A stretch of 36,075 nt of DNA, taken from the NCBI GenBank assembly GCA_902475435.1, contig CABRZL010000014.1:1-36075 (forward strand). Direction: 5' to 3'. This document shows, one piece after another, positions 7,488-15,918 of this stretch. Origin of the DNA: an uncultured Eubacteriales bacterium. GTDB lineage: Bacteria; Bacillota; Clostridia; Oscillospirales; Oscillospiraceae. The notes below the pieces were generated by a model that worked only from the letters and a program-made list of their open reading frames with translations, was not told where the DNA came from and ran no database searches. Numbering within the stretch: position 1 is the first letter of the stretch; the number at the start of each line of letters is the position of its first letter. Position numbers and translations under genes: made by a program.

Positions 7488-10286
7488 TTAACGCATGGAA
7501 ATCTTTTTATAAACAGCAGCACAGCGGGGGCACAGTTCTGTCTCCGGATCGACTTGTTCATTGTGTGTCCAGCAGCGGCTGCACTTTGGTGCCTGAGAAG
7601 GTTGAACTTCAATCGTCACACCTGCAAAATTCTCACCCGCTAAGCCTTGCCCTTGTCCATGCACAACTTTGAGCTTAGACACAATACAAATCGCCGCCAA
7701 ATCGTGGTTACCCATGCTGTCAAAATTTTTCTGACCTTCATCACTAAGATATAAAGTTACCTCTGCATCCAGCGGTTTTCCCACTATTTTTTGAGCTCGC
7801 GCCTGCTCCAGCGCCTTGTTGACATCCGTGCGCAACGCAATGACCGTATCCCATTGGGCAGTTGCATTCTCCCCAAGGCACAATTTCTCGTCATAATCAG
7901 GAATATCATTGAGCAGTACACAGGTAGCATCATCGGACCTGCTGTGGGGCATAGCCGCCCAAATCTCCTCTGAAGTAAATGCCAATAGCGGCGCCAACAT
8001 ACGTGTCATACCGTCCAAAATCTGATAAAGTGCTGTCCGAGCGGCCCCCCGGCTGGCGTCATCGCCGCAGTAAAGCCGATCCTTAATGATGTCCAGATAG
8101 AAATTGGACATATCCACTACACAGAAGTTATAGATTGCCCGATAAACTCCATGGAATTCATACCGGTCATAAGCAGCACGCACAGTTTTCACCAATTCGT
8201 TATACCTTGCCAACGCCCAATGATCCAACGGCTCCAAAGCTTCATAGTCCATCTGGTCGGCATCCGGGTCAAATCCATTGAGATTACCCAGCATGTAGCG
8301 AGCTGTATTTCGAATCTTAAGATATGCCTGGGAAAGTTGCTTGAGAATTTCCTTGGAAATTCGCATATCCTGGGTATAATCTGCCGAAGCCACCCAAAGC
8401 CGAAGCATATCCGCACCGTAGTCCTTAATTACCTCATCAGGCGCTACTGCATTTCCCAAGGATTTATGCATAGCCCGACCTTCTCCATCCACAGTCCAAC
8501 CATGCGTGATAATCCGCTTATAAGGTGCCACGCCCTTGGTTGCAATGGAAGTCAACATAGAGGATTGGAACCAGCCGCGGTACTGATCTCCACCCTCCAA
8601 GTATACATCAGCAGGAAACGCCAGTTCCTTCCTTTGATCCAACACTGCCGCATGGGTAGAACCGGAATCAAACCATACATCCATGATATCGGACTCTTTT
8701 GAAAAATGGGTGTGTCCGCACTTGGGGCAGACAAAGCCTTCCGGTACCAGCTCATCCGCAGACTTTTCAAACCAAATATTGGACCCATGGTCATGGAATA
8801 GATTCGCAATATGATCAATCGTTTGCGGCGTAACAATGTCAGCTCCGCATTGATCACAGTAAAAAATCGGGATTGGAACACCCCATTTACGTTGACGGGA
8901 GATACACCAATCAGAGCGCTCTGTAATCATGGAAGTCATGCGCTCTTTACCCCAATCAGGTTTCCATGAGATCCCATCGCATGATTTGACGGCATCCTCT
9001 TTAATCGCATCTACAGAGCAGAACCACTGTTCTGTTGCGCGGAAAATAATAGGATGCTTACAACGCCAACAGTGCGGATAAGAATGCACAATATCCTCCT
9101 TGGCCAAAAGCGCGCCGCACTCCTCCAACACCGGGATTACATAATCATTGGCCTTGGAAATATGCACGCCATGAAACTTTTCATCGGTCATGACGCCTTT
9201 CGCATTCACCGGCACAGGAACTCCTATATGGGTCAGCCCCTCCTTGTCGTATTTCTGGCACACAGCAAAGTCATCCGCACCAAATCCAGGTGCCGTATGA
9301 ACGCAGCCGGAACCAGCATCCAAGGTAACATGATCTCCGCAAAGCACTACAGAATCAATATTCAAGAATGGGTGCTGCGCGACCATCAATTCCAATTCAG
9401 AACCCATAATTGTACGGATAATCTCATAGTGTTCCAGCTTTGCAGCTTTTGCAACATGCTCAGCCAAATCTTTGGCCACGATGTAGACTTCTCCACAGTC
9501 GGCTTTCATCAATACATACTCAAATTCTGGATTGACAGAAATAGCCCGGTTTCCAGGCAAGGTCCATGCTGTGGTAGTCCAAATCACAAAGTATATCTGC
9601 TCGCTAATGTCAGAGAACTTCCCCTTGTCATCTTTTACTTGAAACTTTACAAAAAGCGTGGTACAGGGATCGTCTTGATACTCAATCTCTGCCTCTGCCA
9701 ATGCGGTTTCATCCGTATAGCACCAATAGACAGGTTTGAGTCCCTTGTAAATGTATCCCTTTTCGGCCATCTTGCCAAACACACGAATTTGCTCTGCCTC
9801 AAACTCCGGCTTTAACGTCAAATACGGATTCTCCCAGTCGCCAATAACACCCAGCCGCTGAAACTCCGACCGTTGACGATCCACAAAGCTTAAAGCATAT
9901 TCCCGACACTTGTCCCGGAATTCAACATCTGTAAGCTCATCCCGCTTAATCTTCTTATTCTTCAAGATCGCGGATTCAATGGGCAAACCATGGGTATCCC
10001 ATCCAGGGACATATGGCGCCTGATAACCAGTCATATTTTTATATCGGACAATCATATCCTTGAGAATTTTGTTCAGCGCCGTACCAATATGAATATCCCC
10101 ATTAGCATAGGGTGGTCCATCATGGAGAATAAAGCGAGGCTTTCCCTCATTGTGTTCCATGATTTTGTGATAGGTTTCCACTTCATATTTGCCATTGAGA
10201 AGCTCCGGCTCTCGTTTTGGCAATCCCGCACGCATGGGAAATTCCGTTACGGGCAGATGAATCGTCTGATTATAATCCTTTGCCAT
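7488..10286 (-). CDS. ileS: Isoleucyl-tRNA synthetase
   Basis: Charges tRNA-Ile with isoleucine; class I synthetase with an editing domain. At 932 residues it has the usual bacterial length. The HIGH motif reads HIGT at residues 66-69 (GDIHIGTALNK). The KMSKS motif is altered to AMHKS near residue 605 (GRAMHKSLGN). A C-terminal zinc site is present: C902, C905, C919 and C922. WDTHGLPIE and WWVS-like elements of the IleRS/ValRS group are present or approximated (GWDTHGLPIE, LRLWVAS). The ATG at 10286 has AAGGGAT upstream with long spacing. It lies 57 bases after divIVA. Many Firmicute ileS genes have a T-box leader; there is no room for one here. Confidence 0.98.
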   Translation of the reverse strand: MAKDYNQTIHLPVTEFPMRAGLPKREPELLNGKYEVETYHKIMEHNEGKPRFILHDGPPYANGDIHIGTALNKILKDMIVRYKNMTGYQAPYVPGWDTHGLPIESAILKNKKIKRDELTDVEFRDKCREYALSFVDRQRSEFQRLGVIGDWENPYLTLKPEFEAEQIRVFGKMAEKGYIYKGLKPVYWCYTDETALAEAEIEYQDDPCTTLFVKFQVKDDKGKFSDISEQIYFVIWTTTAWTLPGNRAISVNPEFEYVLMKADCGEVYIVAKDLAEHVAKAAKLEHYEIIRTIMGSELELMVAQHPFLNIDSVVLCGDHVTLDAGSGCVHTAPGFGADDFAVCQKYDKEGLTHIGVPVPVNAKGVMTDEKFHGVHISKANDYVIPVLEECGALLAKEDIVHSYPHCWRCKHPIIFRATEQWFCSVDAIKEDAVKSCDGISWKPDWGKERMTSMITERSDWCISRQRKWGVPIPIFYCDQCGADIVTPQTIDHIANLFHDHGSNIWFEKSADELVPEGFVCPKCGHTHFSKESDIMDVWFDSGSTHAAVLDQRKELAFPADVYLEGGDQYRGWFQSSMLTSIATKGVAPYKRIITHGWTVDGEGRAMHKSLGNAVAPDEVIKDYGADMLRLWVASADYTQDMRISKEILKQLSQAYLKIRNTARYMLGNLNGFDPDADQMDYEALEPLDHWALARYNELVKTVRAAYDRYEFHGVYRAIYNFCVVDMSNFYLDIIKDRLYCGDDASRGAARTALYQILDGMTRMLAPLLAFTSEEIWAAMPHSRSDDATCVLLNDIPDYDEKLCLGENATAQWDTVIALRTDVNKALEQARAQKIVGKPLDAEVTLYLSDEGQKNFDSMGNHDLAAICIVSKLKVVHGQGQGLAGENFAGVTIEVQPSQAPKCSRCWTHNEQVDPETELCPRCAAVYKKISMR

Positions 10287-10343
10287 TACTTGTTGATCCC
10301 TTCTTCTGCCTCTTTGGCAGATACTATAATTCCCAGAGCAGCC

Positions 10344-11063
10344 TCATCCTACCGGATCAATCACCCTGGTATCGCCCAAATCCTTCTGAGCGGTCTGTTC
10401 TGGTTTCGCTGCCTCTTCCAGAATTCGGCTGATATTTTCTTCAATCTGACGCGCCATATCATCTTCAGACGCTTTTGCGGTCTTCTTCGCCTCTTCTGTC
10501 TGCTCCTTCGCCGCAGCTTTTTTAAGTAGTGGATTTTTCGACGAAGTGGACAGCTTAGCCGCTTTCCGTTCCGTCTTGGATGTACTGGTGTCTTCTCGTA
10601 CCGTTAGGTCCATCTGTTTGATTTTTTCCAATTGAGACAACTGTCCCTGAACCCGGTCCTCAATTTCCACAATAAACTTTGCAGCGGCCTGTTTTGCCAG
10701 TGCTACCCGCTCAGTCTCTGCCGCCACTTCATCCTTAAGTTCCTGGCTGCGCTGACGAAGTTTCTGTTCTGTGTCTGCAATCATCTTTGCACTTTTTCGC
10801 TCGGCTTCGCTGACCAATTCATCAGCAGTTTTCTGCGCCGCCAAAAGCGCACGGTTGATTCCTTCCTCTTGTTTACGGTATTCCTCCAGCCGTTCCACCA
10901 ATACTTTCATTTTGCTTTTCAGCACGGCATTTTCTTTGTACAAGGAAGCATAATCCTGTGCCAAAGGCGTCAAAAGCTCTTCCACAGAGCTCATACTATA
11001 TCCGCCAAACACGGCCTTTTCCAGGCTGTCGCTTCGTTCCTGAATCTCCTGTGGCGTGAACAT
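10344..11063 (-). CDS. divIVA: DivIVA domain-containing protein
   Basis: A 239-residue DivIVA-family protein, a coiled-coil scaffold that recognises curved membrane at division sites and poles. The N-terminus MFTPQEIQERSDSLEKAVFG followed by GYSMSSVEELL is the conserved lipid-binding DivIVA head. From about residue 30 to 125 the sequence is heptad-rich coiled coil. The last 90 residues are Lys, Ala, Glu and Thr rich and of low complexity, unlike short Bacillus DivIVA. The ATG at 11063 is preceded by AAAGGAG. A TTG further upstream at 11102 is rejected because it falls inside the upstream hairpin and lacks a ribosome site. It lies 65 bases downstream of sepF, its usual neighbour. Confidence 0.93.
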   Translation of the reverse strand: MFTPQEIQERSDSLEKAVFGGYSMSSVEELLTPLAQDYASLYKENAVLKSKMKVLVERLEEYRKQEEGINRALLAAQKTADELVSEAERKSAKMIADTEQKLRQRSQELKDEVAAETERVALAKQAAAKFIVEIEDRVQGQLSQLEKIKQMDLTVREDTSTSKTERKAAKLSTSSKNPLLKKAAAKEQTEEAKKTAKASEDDMARQIEENISRILEEAAKPEQTAQKDLGDTRVIDPVG

Positions 11064-11087
11064 ACCATATCTCCTTTCAAAGAGCGA

Positions 11088-11114
11088 AAGGGCTCGGTTC
11101 AAAACCCAGCCCTT
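11088..11114 (-). promoter_or_regulatory. RNA hairpin between sepF and divIVA
   Basis: A 27-base inverted repeat in the 65-base gap: 7-bp outer stem (AAGGGCT/AGCCCTT), one G-G mismatch, 4-bp inner stem (GGTT/AACC) and a 3-base loop. No T tract follows on the minus strand (TCGCTCTTTG), so it is not a standard intrinsic terminator. It ends about 24 bases before the divIVA start codon. It could protect or process the mRNA, or lower read-through from sepF into divIVA; the role is inferred. Confidence 0.55.
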
Positions 11115-11128
11115 ACGACTTTATTTGC

Positions 11129-11692
11129 TTAGGCGTTGAGCTGTTCGCCGTCTTTCGCGTCATCCACACCCACATCCTTGGGCGCAATAATGATAACGTT
11201 GCTAGAGGCCTTTTTGATGGAACCATCCAGCGCAAAGGCGCAGCCGCTGAGGAAATCGATCACCCGGCGTGCCACCTGCTCATTCGTTTCCTCACAGTTG
11301 AGAATAACTGTGTCCCCCTGGCAGATATGCTTTGCAATCACGGTAGCCGCATCAAACTCCTCGGGTTTGACCAATACCACGCGGTATTTGGAATTATCGG
11401 GAACCGATCCCATATTGATTGGGGTCGTAGATGTTCTCGGAATATCGTTCACACCCAGGCCACCGCCCATGGAGGTGCCCATACCGGCATTCATGCTGCC
11501 GACGGATCCCATTCCAGCTGTCCCGCCCATTCCCATTACCGGGTCAGGAGCGGCATTCGGCGTAACAGTCGTGGGGCGAGCATAAGAGGGCTCGTCAGCA
11601 TCCACATCCAAATCGACATCATCATCGTCGATTAGCGCGCTGTCATCATCATAGGGCCGGGTCAGTTTTTTCAGTTCGTCCATAATACTCAT
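11129..11692 (-). CDS. sepF: Cell division protein SepF
   Basis: SepF tethers FtsZ to the membrane and shapes the septum in Firmicutes and Actinobacteria. This 187-residue protein begins with a short amphipathic helix (MSIMDELKKLTRPYDDD), the membrane anchor. An acidic stretch and a long Gly/Met-rich linker follow, to about residue 95. The C-terminal SepF domain, from about residue 103 to the end (YRVVLVKPEEFDAA..., GDTVILN, VARRVIDFLSG), binds FtsZ. The ATG at 11692 has GGAGG eight bases upstream; a TTG at 11707 is too close to that site. The linker is longer and more methionine-rich than in Bacillus SepF. It lies 16 bases after yggS. Confidence 0.95.
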   Translation of the reverse strand: MSIMDELKKLTRPYDDDSALIDDDDVDLDVDADEPSYARPTTVTPNAAPDPVMGMGGTAGMGSVGSMNAGMGTSMGGGLGVNDIPRTSTTPINMGSVPDNSKYRVVLVKPEEFDAATVIAKHICQGDTVILNCEETNEQVARRVIDFLSGCAFALDGSIKKASSNVIIIAPKDVGVDDAKDGEQLNA

Positions 11693-11708
11693 GGCAGTAT
11701 CCTCCAAA

Positions 11709-12413
11709 TCAATTTTTTACGTATTGTCTCGAGCCAAAAATGCGGGTACCCACCCGGATCATTGTAGCACCCTCTTTAATGGCATCGGCAAAGTCGTCAC
11801 TCATGCCCATAGATAGGCAGTCTATGTTAGTATTATCGTATTTTTTCGCCTTTATGTCAACATAAAGCTGATACATTTTCGCAAAATATCTCAAATTTCC
11901 TCCATTTTCCACGGAAATCGGTGGTATTGTCATAAATCCTCGAAGTCGCAAATTGGGAAATTTATACATTTTTGCTGACATTTCATCTGCCTTTTCAGGA
12001 ATGATCCCGCTTTTTGCCGCTTCTCCGCCAATATTGATCTCAATCAATATATCCTGTCGAATTCCCTTTTGCGCCGCCAGCCGATCTATGACAGCCATCA
12101 GCGCCTCTGAATCTACGGACTGAATTAAATCTACCTCGCCAACCAGAAATTTTGCTTTATTCTTCTGTAAATGTCCAATGAAGTGAAGCGGTGCCCCTAC
12201 ATAAGCCCCCTGTGCATTTTTTTCCTGTAGTTCCTGCACTCGATTCTCTCCACAGGCGTCAACCCCAGCTGCAATCGCCTCTTGTATCCGCCGAGCATCG
12301 TTCATTTTTGTTGCAGCCAGCAAAAGCACCTCTCCTGTCGGCCGACCGGCCTGCGCCTCGGCCCGTGCCATTTCCTCTCGAATTCGGGAAACATTTTCTA
12401 CAATCTCGTTCAT
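11709..12413 (-). CDS. yggS: YggS-family pyridoxal phosphate homeostasis protein
   Basis: A 234-residue single-domain PLP-binding TIM-barrel protein of the YggS/PLPBP/YlmE family. It has no known catalysis and keeps free PLP and some amino acid pools in balance. The PLP-binding lysine is K36 in LLAATKMN. FIGHLQKNK, LIQSVDS, EINIGGEAAKSG and the C-terminal SMGMSDDFADAIKEGATMIRVG are family signatures. The ATG at 12413 is preceded by AGGAACGAGG. In many Firmicutes and Actinobacteria the gene is next to sepF, as here (16-base gap), and 16 bases separate it from the HlyD-like gene upstream. Confidence 0.95.
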   Translation of the reverse strand: MNEIVENVSRIREEMARAEAQAGRPTGEVLLLAATKMNDARRIQEAIAAGVDACGENRVQELQEKNAQGAYVGAPLHFIGHLQKNKAKFLVGEVDLIQSVDSEALMAVIDRLAAQKGIRQDILIEINIGGEAAKSGIIPEKADEMSAKMYKFPNLRLRGFMTIPPISVENGGNLRYFAKMYQLYVDIKAKKYDNTNIDCLSMGMSDDFADAIKEGATMIRVGTRIFGSRQYVKN

Positions 12414-12429
12414 ATTTATTGCCTCGTTC

Positions 12430-13515
12430 CTACCGGTAATCAAGGAGAACCACATCACCAGGCCAAAGCCCCTCTGTGGTGGATTGATCCAGTTCTACTA
12501 CCACTGTGTCCTCCAATTCTTTCAAAATTGTCACAGGTTTAAACTTAGCCGCCTCGCCTACCAGGCACCAGACGCCAATCTCCTCCTCCACAGTATATAA
12601 CGCTGCAGCAGGAATTTCTACCCCCGATTCTGAATCTGGAAGAATTTTTAATTCCAGCTGCCGAATCTCAGATACTTCAGCCAGCGCTTCCTGACAGGAT
12701 AACAGCACCAGGCACCCCTCATTTTGAGGGTGGACTTCTTCCACTGTCATTTCCACCGTTTGAAAAATCCCACCTAACAGACGTGCTTTCAAAGCTTCTC
12801 CTATCTCCGGCACAAAAGACAGCTCTGTTCGATAAAACCAAGTGTCTCCCAACACAAGCCGCCCCATTGCCTCCTGCATAACAGGGCGCAAGGGCAAAGA
12901 CCACTCTGCCCATGGATTGTCCATTGTCAATGTTGATTCCAGTCCATCTGTGGCAGATACAAAAATCCCCGCTTCCGGCGCACAAATCACGCGACCTGCG
13001 CCTGAATCCTGCGACGTCAGCGCTTCCTCTGCTTCTTCCAGCCTTGTCTCCAGCCCATCTGTTTCTCCCAAAAGATATCCTGTCAACATTTCACTGTAAC
13101 TGCGTCGATCTGTTCCCTCTGCAGCCCCCAGCATGGCAATCGTTCCATGAAGGTTCTCCCGGCGAGAGAACAGAGGCTCCGCCGCCGCTTCTTCTCCAAT
13201 CCTTAAAATACGCACCATACGAGCGGCATCTTCCAATGTTTGTGGGTCCTCCCAACGAAACAGTGTCTGTCCGGCAGCCACTTTTTCTCCATCCGCTACC
13301 TGATGTATCCAATTTCCAGATGTCTCTGCAATAATCGGAACTTCATCCCGTATAACCACGCCGCTGACATAAATCGGATCTTCCCCCGTATAAAGCTGGG
13401 CAATTACAGTTTCAGGCTCCCAAGCTGTGGTCATTGACAGCACCTGCCCCAGGAGCAACGCTCCCAGCGAGCACAGCATAAGGCAGATCAGCGTTTTCTG
13501 ACGTTTCGGTACCAT
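12430..13515 (-). CDS. HlyD-like membrane-anchored protein of unknown role
   Basis: A 361-residue protein with one N-terminal membrane segment (about residues 8-28) and the rest predicted outside the membrane. After the anchor, VSGVVIRDEVPIIAETSG...VADGEKVAAGQTLFRW (about 50-90) resembles the first half of a lipoyl-like barrel-sandwich found in HlyD/RND adaptor proteins. A helical section (about 90-165) and a second lipoyl-like half (RVICAPEAGIFVS, near 180) follow, then beta-rich sequence to the end. No transporter gene lies beside it. It sits between miaA (39 bases upstream) and yggS-sepF-divIVA (16 bases downstream), suggesting an envelope or division job. The ATG at 13515 has GGAGG eight bases upstream; an in-frame ATG at 13530 has a weaker site. 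The fold assignment is moderately sure and the function is unknown. Confidence 0.75.
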   Translation of the reverse strand: MVPKRQKTLICLMLCSLGALLLGQVLSMTTAWEPETVIAQLYTGEDPIYVSGVVIRDEVPIIAETSGNWIHQVADGEKVAAGQTLFRWEDPQTLEDAARMVRILRIGEEAAAEPLFSRRENLHGTIAMLGAAEGTDRRSYSEMLTGYLLGETDGLETRLEEAEEALTSQDSGAGRVICAPEAGIFVSATDGLESTLTMDNPWAEWSLPLRPVMQEAMGRLVLGDTWFYRTELSFVPEIGEALKARLLGGIFQTVEMTVEEVHPQNEGCLVLLSCQEALAEVSEIRQLELKILPDSESGVEIPAAALYTVEEEIGVWCLVGEAAKFKPVTILKELEDTVVVELDQSTTEGLWPGDVVLLDYR

Positions 13516-13554
13516 GGCGCATTCCTCCATTGTTGAAGTCCTGCGCTCATTGTA

Positions 13555-14496
13555 TCACGCGCCAGTGTCGAAGAAGGGAATTTGCATGAGTGCTTCTTTC
13601 AACACCTCAGAAAAATCAGGCACTTCCGGCTGAATAATCCAATGAACCCGCGGATTTCGATAAAACCAGGTTCTCTGCCGTTTTGCATATCTTCTTGATT
13701 CTCGCTTCACTTGCGCTACTGCTGTCTCTAGCTGTTCCGTTCCATCTAACACCGAAAAGAACTCCTTATAGCCGATTGCCTGCATAGCCGTGCACCGTCG
13801 TGAAACTCCACGCTCCAGCAAGGATTGAATCTCTTTTAAAAGGCCTTGGCGAAGCATCCAATCTACACGCTGATCAATACGCCGATAGAGATCCGCCCGG
13901 TTGGCAAAATCCAATCCAATCCAAACCGGATGATATTTATCCGGTATTTGCTGCGTTTCCAAATTGTGCTGGGTAATTGTTTTCCCAGTTTCTGCATAAA
14001 CCTCCAAAGCTCGGAGTATTCGTTTCCGATCGGAAATTGGAAGTCTTTCGGCGCTGTCAGGATCTACCCGGCGAAGCCGCTCCAGCATAACTTCCATCCC
14101 CTGGCGTTCCGCTTCCTTCTCCAATTCCTCCCGTTTCCCTGTGGAAGGATATGGCGCAAAGGTCCTGCCAGTCATCAGGGCGTCCACATAGAGCCCTGTG
14201 CCCCCCGCGATCACAGCCGTCTTTCCCCTGCGTAAAATATCCTGCAAAATCGGGTCCGCCATCTCAACATACCGTGCCGCAGAGAAGTCCTCGCCGGGCT
14301 CTACCACATCCACCATATGGTGCCGAACACCGTCCATCTCTTCTGTCGTCACCTTCGCTGTCCCAATATTCATTCCCCGATAGACCTGCATGGAGTCCGC
14401 AGAAATGACTTCACCATCCAACGCCTTTGCAAGCGCTACGGAAAGTCGCGTCTTTCCGGTGGCAGTAGGGCCTACGATTACAGCAATTCGATCCAT
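13555..14496 (-). CDS. miaA: tRNA dimethylallyltransferase (MiaA)
   Basis: Adds a dimethylallyl group to A37 of tRNAs reading UNN codons, giving i6A, the substrate of MiaB. The 313-residue protein has the P-loop GPTATGKT at residues 9-16, the catalytic aspartate D34 in ISADSMQVY, and AGGTGLYVDALM and QRTWFYRNPRVHW near the end. Full length. The ATG at 14496 lies 18 bases after the upstream deacylase gene. Its ribosome site is poor (only GAG-like bases close by), so translation may depend on coupling. miaB heads the same gene run. Confidence 0.97.
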   Translation of the reverse strand: MDRIAVIVGPTATGKTRLSVALAKALDGEVISADSMQVYRGMNIGTAKVTTEEMDGVRHHMVDVVEPGEDFSAARYVEMADPILQDILRRGKTAVIAGGTGLYVDALMTGRTFAPYPSTGKREELEKEAERQGMEVMLERLRRVDPDSAERLPISDRKRILRALEVYAETGKTITQHNLETQQIPDKYHPVWIGLDFANRADLYRRIDQRVDWMLRQGLLKEIQSLLERGVSRRCTAMQAIGYKEFFSVLDGTEQLETAVAQVKRESRRYAKRQRTWFYRNPRVHWIIQPEVPDFSEVLKEALMQIPFFDTGA

Positions 14497-14514
14497 ACTC
14501 TCATTTTATCCAAT

Positions 14515-15060
14515 CTACAGCGTTACCAGTCGTGCCTGATGCTGAATTGCCGGAAGAAATTTCTCCATCAAATCCTGGCATGTCAGCTTAATACTGGTTG
14601 TACTCTCACAAGGATGACATCCTACACAGGGAAACTCAAAAATATCTCGATCTATTAAAAGCGACACATGATGTTCCGTATCATTCATAAGCCCCATAAC
14701 GCTAACTGCTCCGGGCCGGATATCCAGATATTGCGCCATGTACTCCGGACCTGCAAAGCTCAGCCGGGTCGTTCCAATTTGATGTGCCAGTTCTTTCGTC
14801 ATAAATTTTTTATCTCCCGGCATCATCAATAGATAAAACTCTGTCTTTTTTGCGTTGCAAAGAAAAAGATTTTTACAAATTGCCGTATCTTCACCCAACA
14901 ATTGATCTGCCTCCGCACAGTCCTCCATGGTATGCGCCATATCATGGTCCACGCGCCAAAAATCAATCTGCAGCTGATCCAGCAGATCATATACCTTCAT
15001 CTCACGTTGTTCCCGACCTGCCCCATCTTTGGGACGGCCATGTTCCAATTGCAGTTTCAC
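14515..15060 (-). CDS. YbaK/ProXp-ala-type aminoacyl-tRNA deacylase
   Basis: A 181-residue protein of the YbaK/EbsC fold, most like the freestanding ProXp-ala (PrdX) enzymes that hydrolyse mischarged Ala-tRNA-Pro. Recognisable parts are VYDLLDQLQIDFWRVDHDMAHTMEDC, AICKNLFLCNAKKTEFYLLMMPGDKKF, RLSFAGPEYMAQYLDIRPGAVSVMGLMND and CHPCESTTSIKLTCQDL. The start is GTG at 15060, supported by AGGAGG six bases upstream; no nearby ATG gives the conserved N-terminal part. It lies 13 bases after uppP. The exact tRNA specificity is inferred from family resemblance only. Confidence 0.88.
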   Translation of the reverse strand: MKLQLEHGRPKDGAGREQREMKVYDLLDQLQIDFWRVDHDMAHTMEDCAEADQLLGEDTAICKNLFLCNAKKTEFYLLMMPGDKKFMTKELAHQIGTTRLSFAGPEYMAQYLDIRPGAVSVMGLMNDTEHHVSLLIDRDIFEFPCVGCHPCESTTSIKLTCQDLMEKFLPAIQHQARLVTL

Positions 15061-15073
15061 AAATTTCCTCCTA

Positions 15074-15904
15074 TTACTTGCTGATCAGGAAGTATAGCAG
15101 CACCGCTGCTCCCAATACAATGCGATAGACTCCAAACAGAGAAAAGCTGTGTTTCTTTACATAGTCCATCAATCCTCGAATTGCAAGCAGCGAAACGATG
15201 AATGCCACCAAGCTGGCCACAATCAGGCAGACAACTTCGCTTCCGACCATACTGTTCCCGTCCATCAGGAACTTAATAACCTTCAAAAAACTGGCCCCTA
15301 ACATCGTAGGGATAGCCAAGAAAAAGGAAAACTCTGCACCGGCAGTGCGGCTCATTCCGAGCAAAATGGCGCCCAAAATTGTGGCGCCAGATCGGGACGT
15401 ACCGGGAATCAACGACAGCACCTGGAACATACCAACCAGAAACGCTGTTTTGTAAGAAAGCCGATCTACCGTACGAATCTGCGGCTGTCTATTCTGGTTA
15501 TAACGTTCCACCACGATAAACGCCACGCCATATACAATCAGCATCACTGCAACTACAACATAATTATAGAGGTGCTCATCCATCCAGTCGTCCAGCAAAA
15601 ATCCCAAGACAGCCGACGGAATTACCGCCACAATCACCTTAAACCACAGGCTCCAGGTTCTTTTCTTTTGAATATCGTTTTTCCGTGCAGAAAATGGGTT
15701 CAGCTTGTGAAAGAACAGCACGATAACCGCCAAAATCGCTCCCAGCTGTATCACCACATCAAACATTTCCATAAAAGCATCGGATGCATCCAGCGGAAGC
15801 CATTGCTCTAACAGGATCAAATGTCCTGTGGAACTGATGGGCAGCCACTCTGTAATGCCTTCCACAATACCATATATAATGGCCTTCAGAATTTCTAAAA
15901 ACAT
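15074..15904 (-). CDS. uppP: Undecaprenyl-diphosphatase (UppP/BacA)
   Basis: Integral membrane phosphatase that recycles undecaprenyl diphosphate to the monophosphate carrier for cell wall synthesis; it can confer bacitracin tolerance. The 276-residue protein has the N-terminal motif GIVEGITEWLPISSTGHLIL, with catalytic glutamates and S/T residues, and the second motif PGTSRSGATI near residue 170. About eight membrane helices are evident. I place the start at the ATG at 15904, nine bases after AAAGGAG. An ATG two codons upstream at 15910 is only three bases from that site. It lies 14 bases after mutL. Confidence 0.96.
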   Translation of the reverse strand: MFLEILKAIIYGIVEGITEWLPISSTGHLILLEQWLPLDASDAFMEMFDVVIQLGAILAVIVLFFHKLNPFSARKNDIQKKRTWSLWFKVIVAVIPSAVLGFLLDDWMDEHLYNYVVVAVMLIVYGVAFIVVERYNQNRQPQIRTVDRLSYKTAFLVGMFQVLSLIPGTSRSGATILGAILLGMSRTAGAEFSFFLAIPTMLGASFLKVIKFLMDGNSMVGSEVVCLIVASLVAFIVSLLAIRGLMDYVKKHSFSLFGVYRIVLGAAVLLYFLISK

Positions 15905-15918
15905 GGGCATGGTCTCCT

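Noticed and set aside
9054..9815. Open frame of about 250 codons on the plus strand inside ileS
   Set aside because: It lies antisense to conserved ileS sequence and resembles no protein.
10287..10343. Possible T-box leader or promoter before ileS, with a 6-bp hairpin (10305-10321) and a TATAGT box
   Set aside because: The gap is only 57 bases, far too short for a T-box. The hairpin has no T run, and the TATAGT box has no -35.
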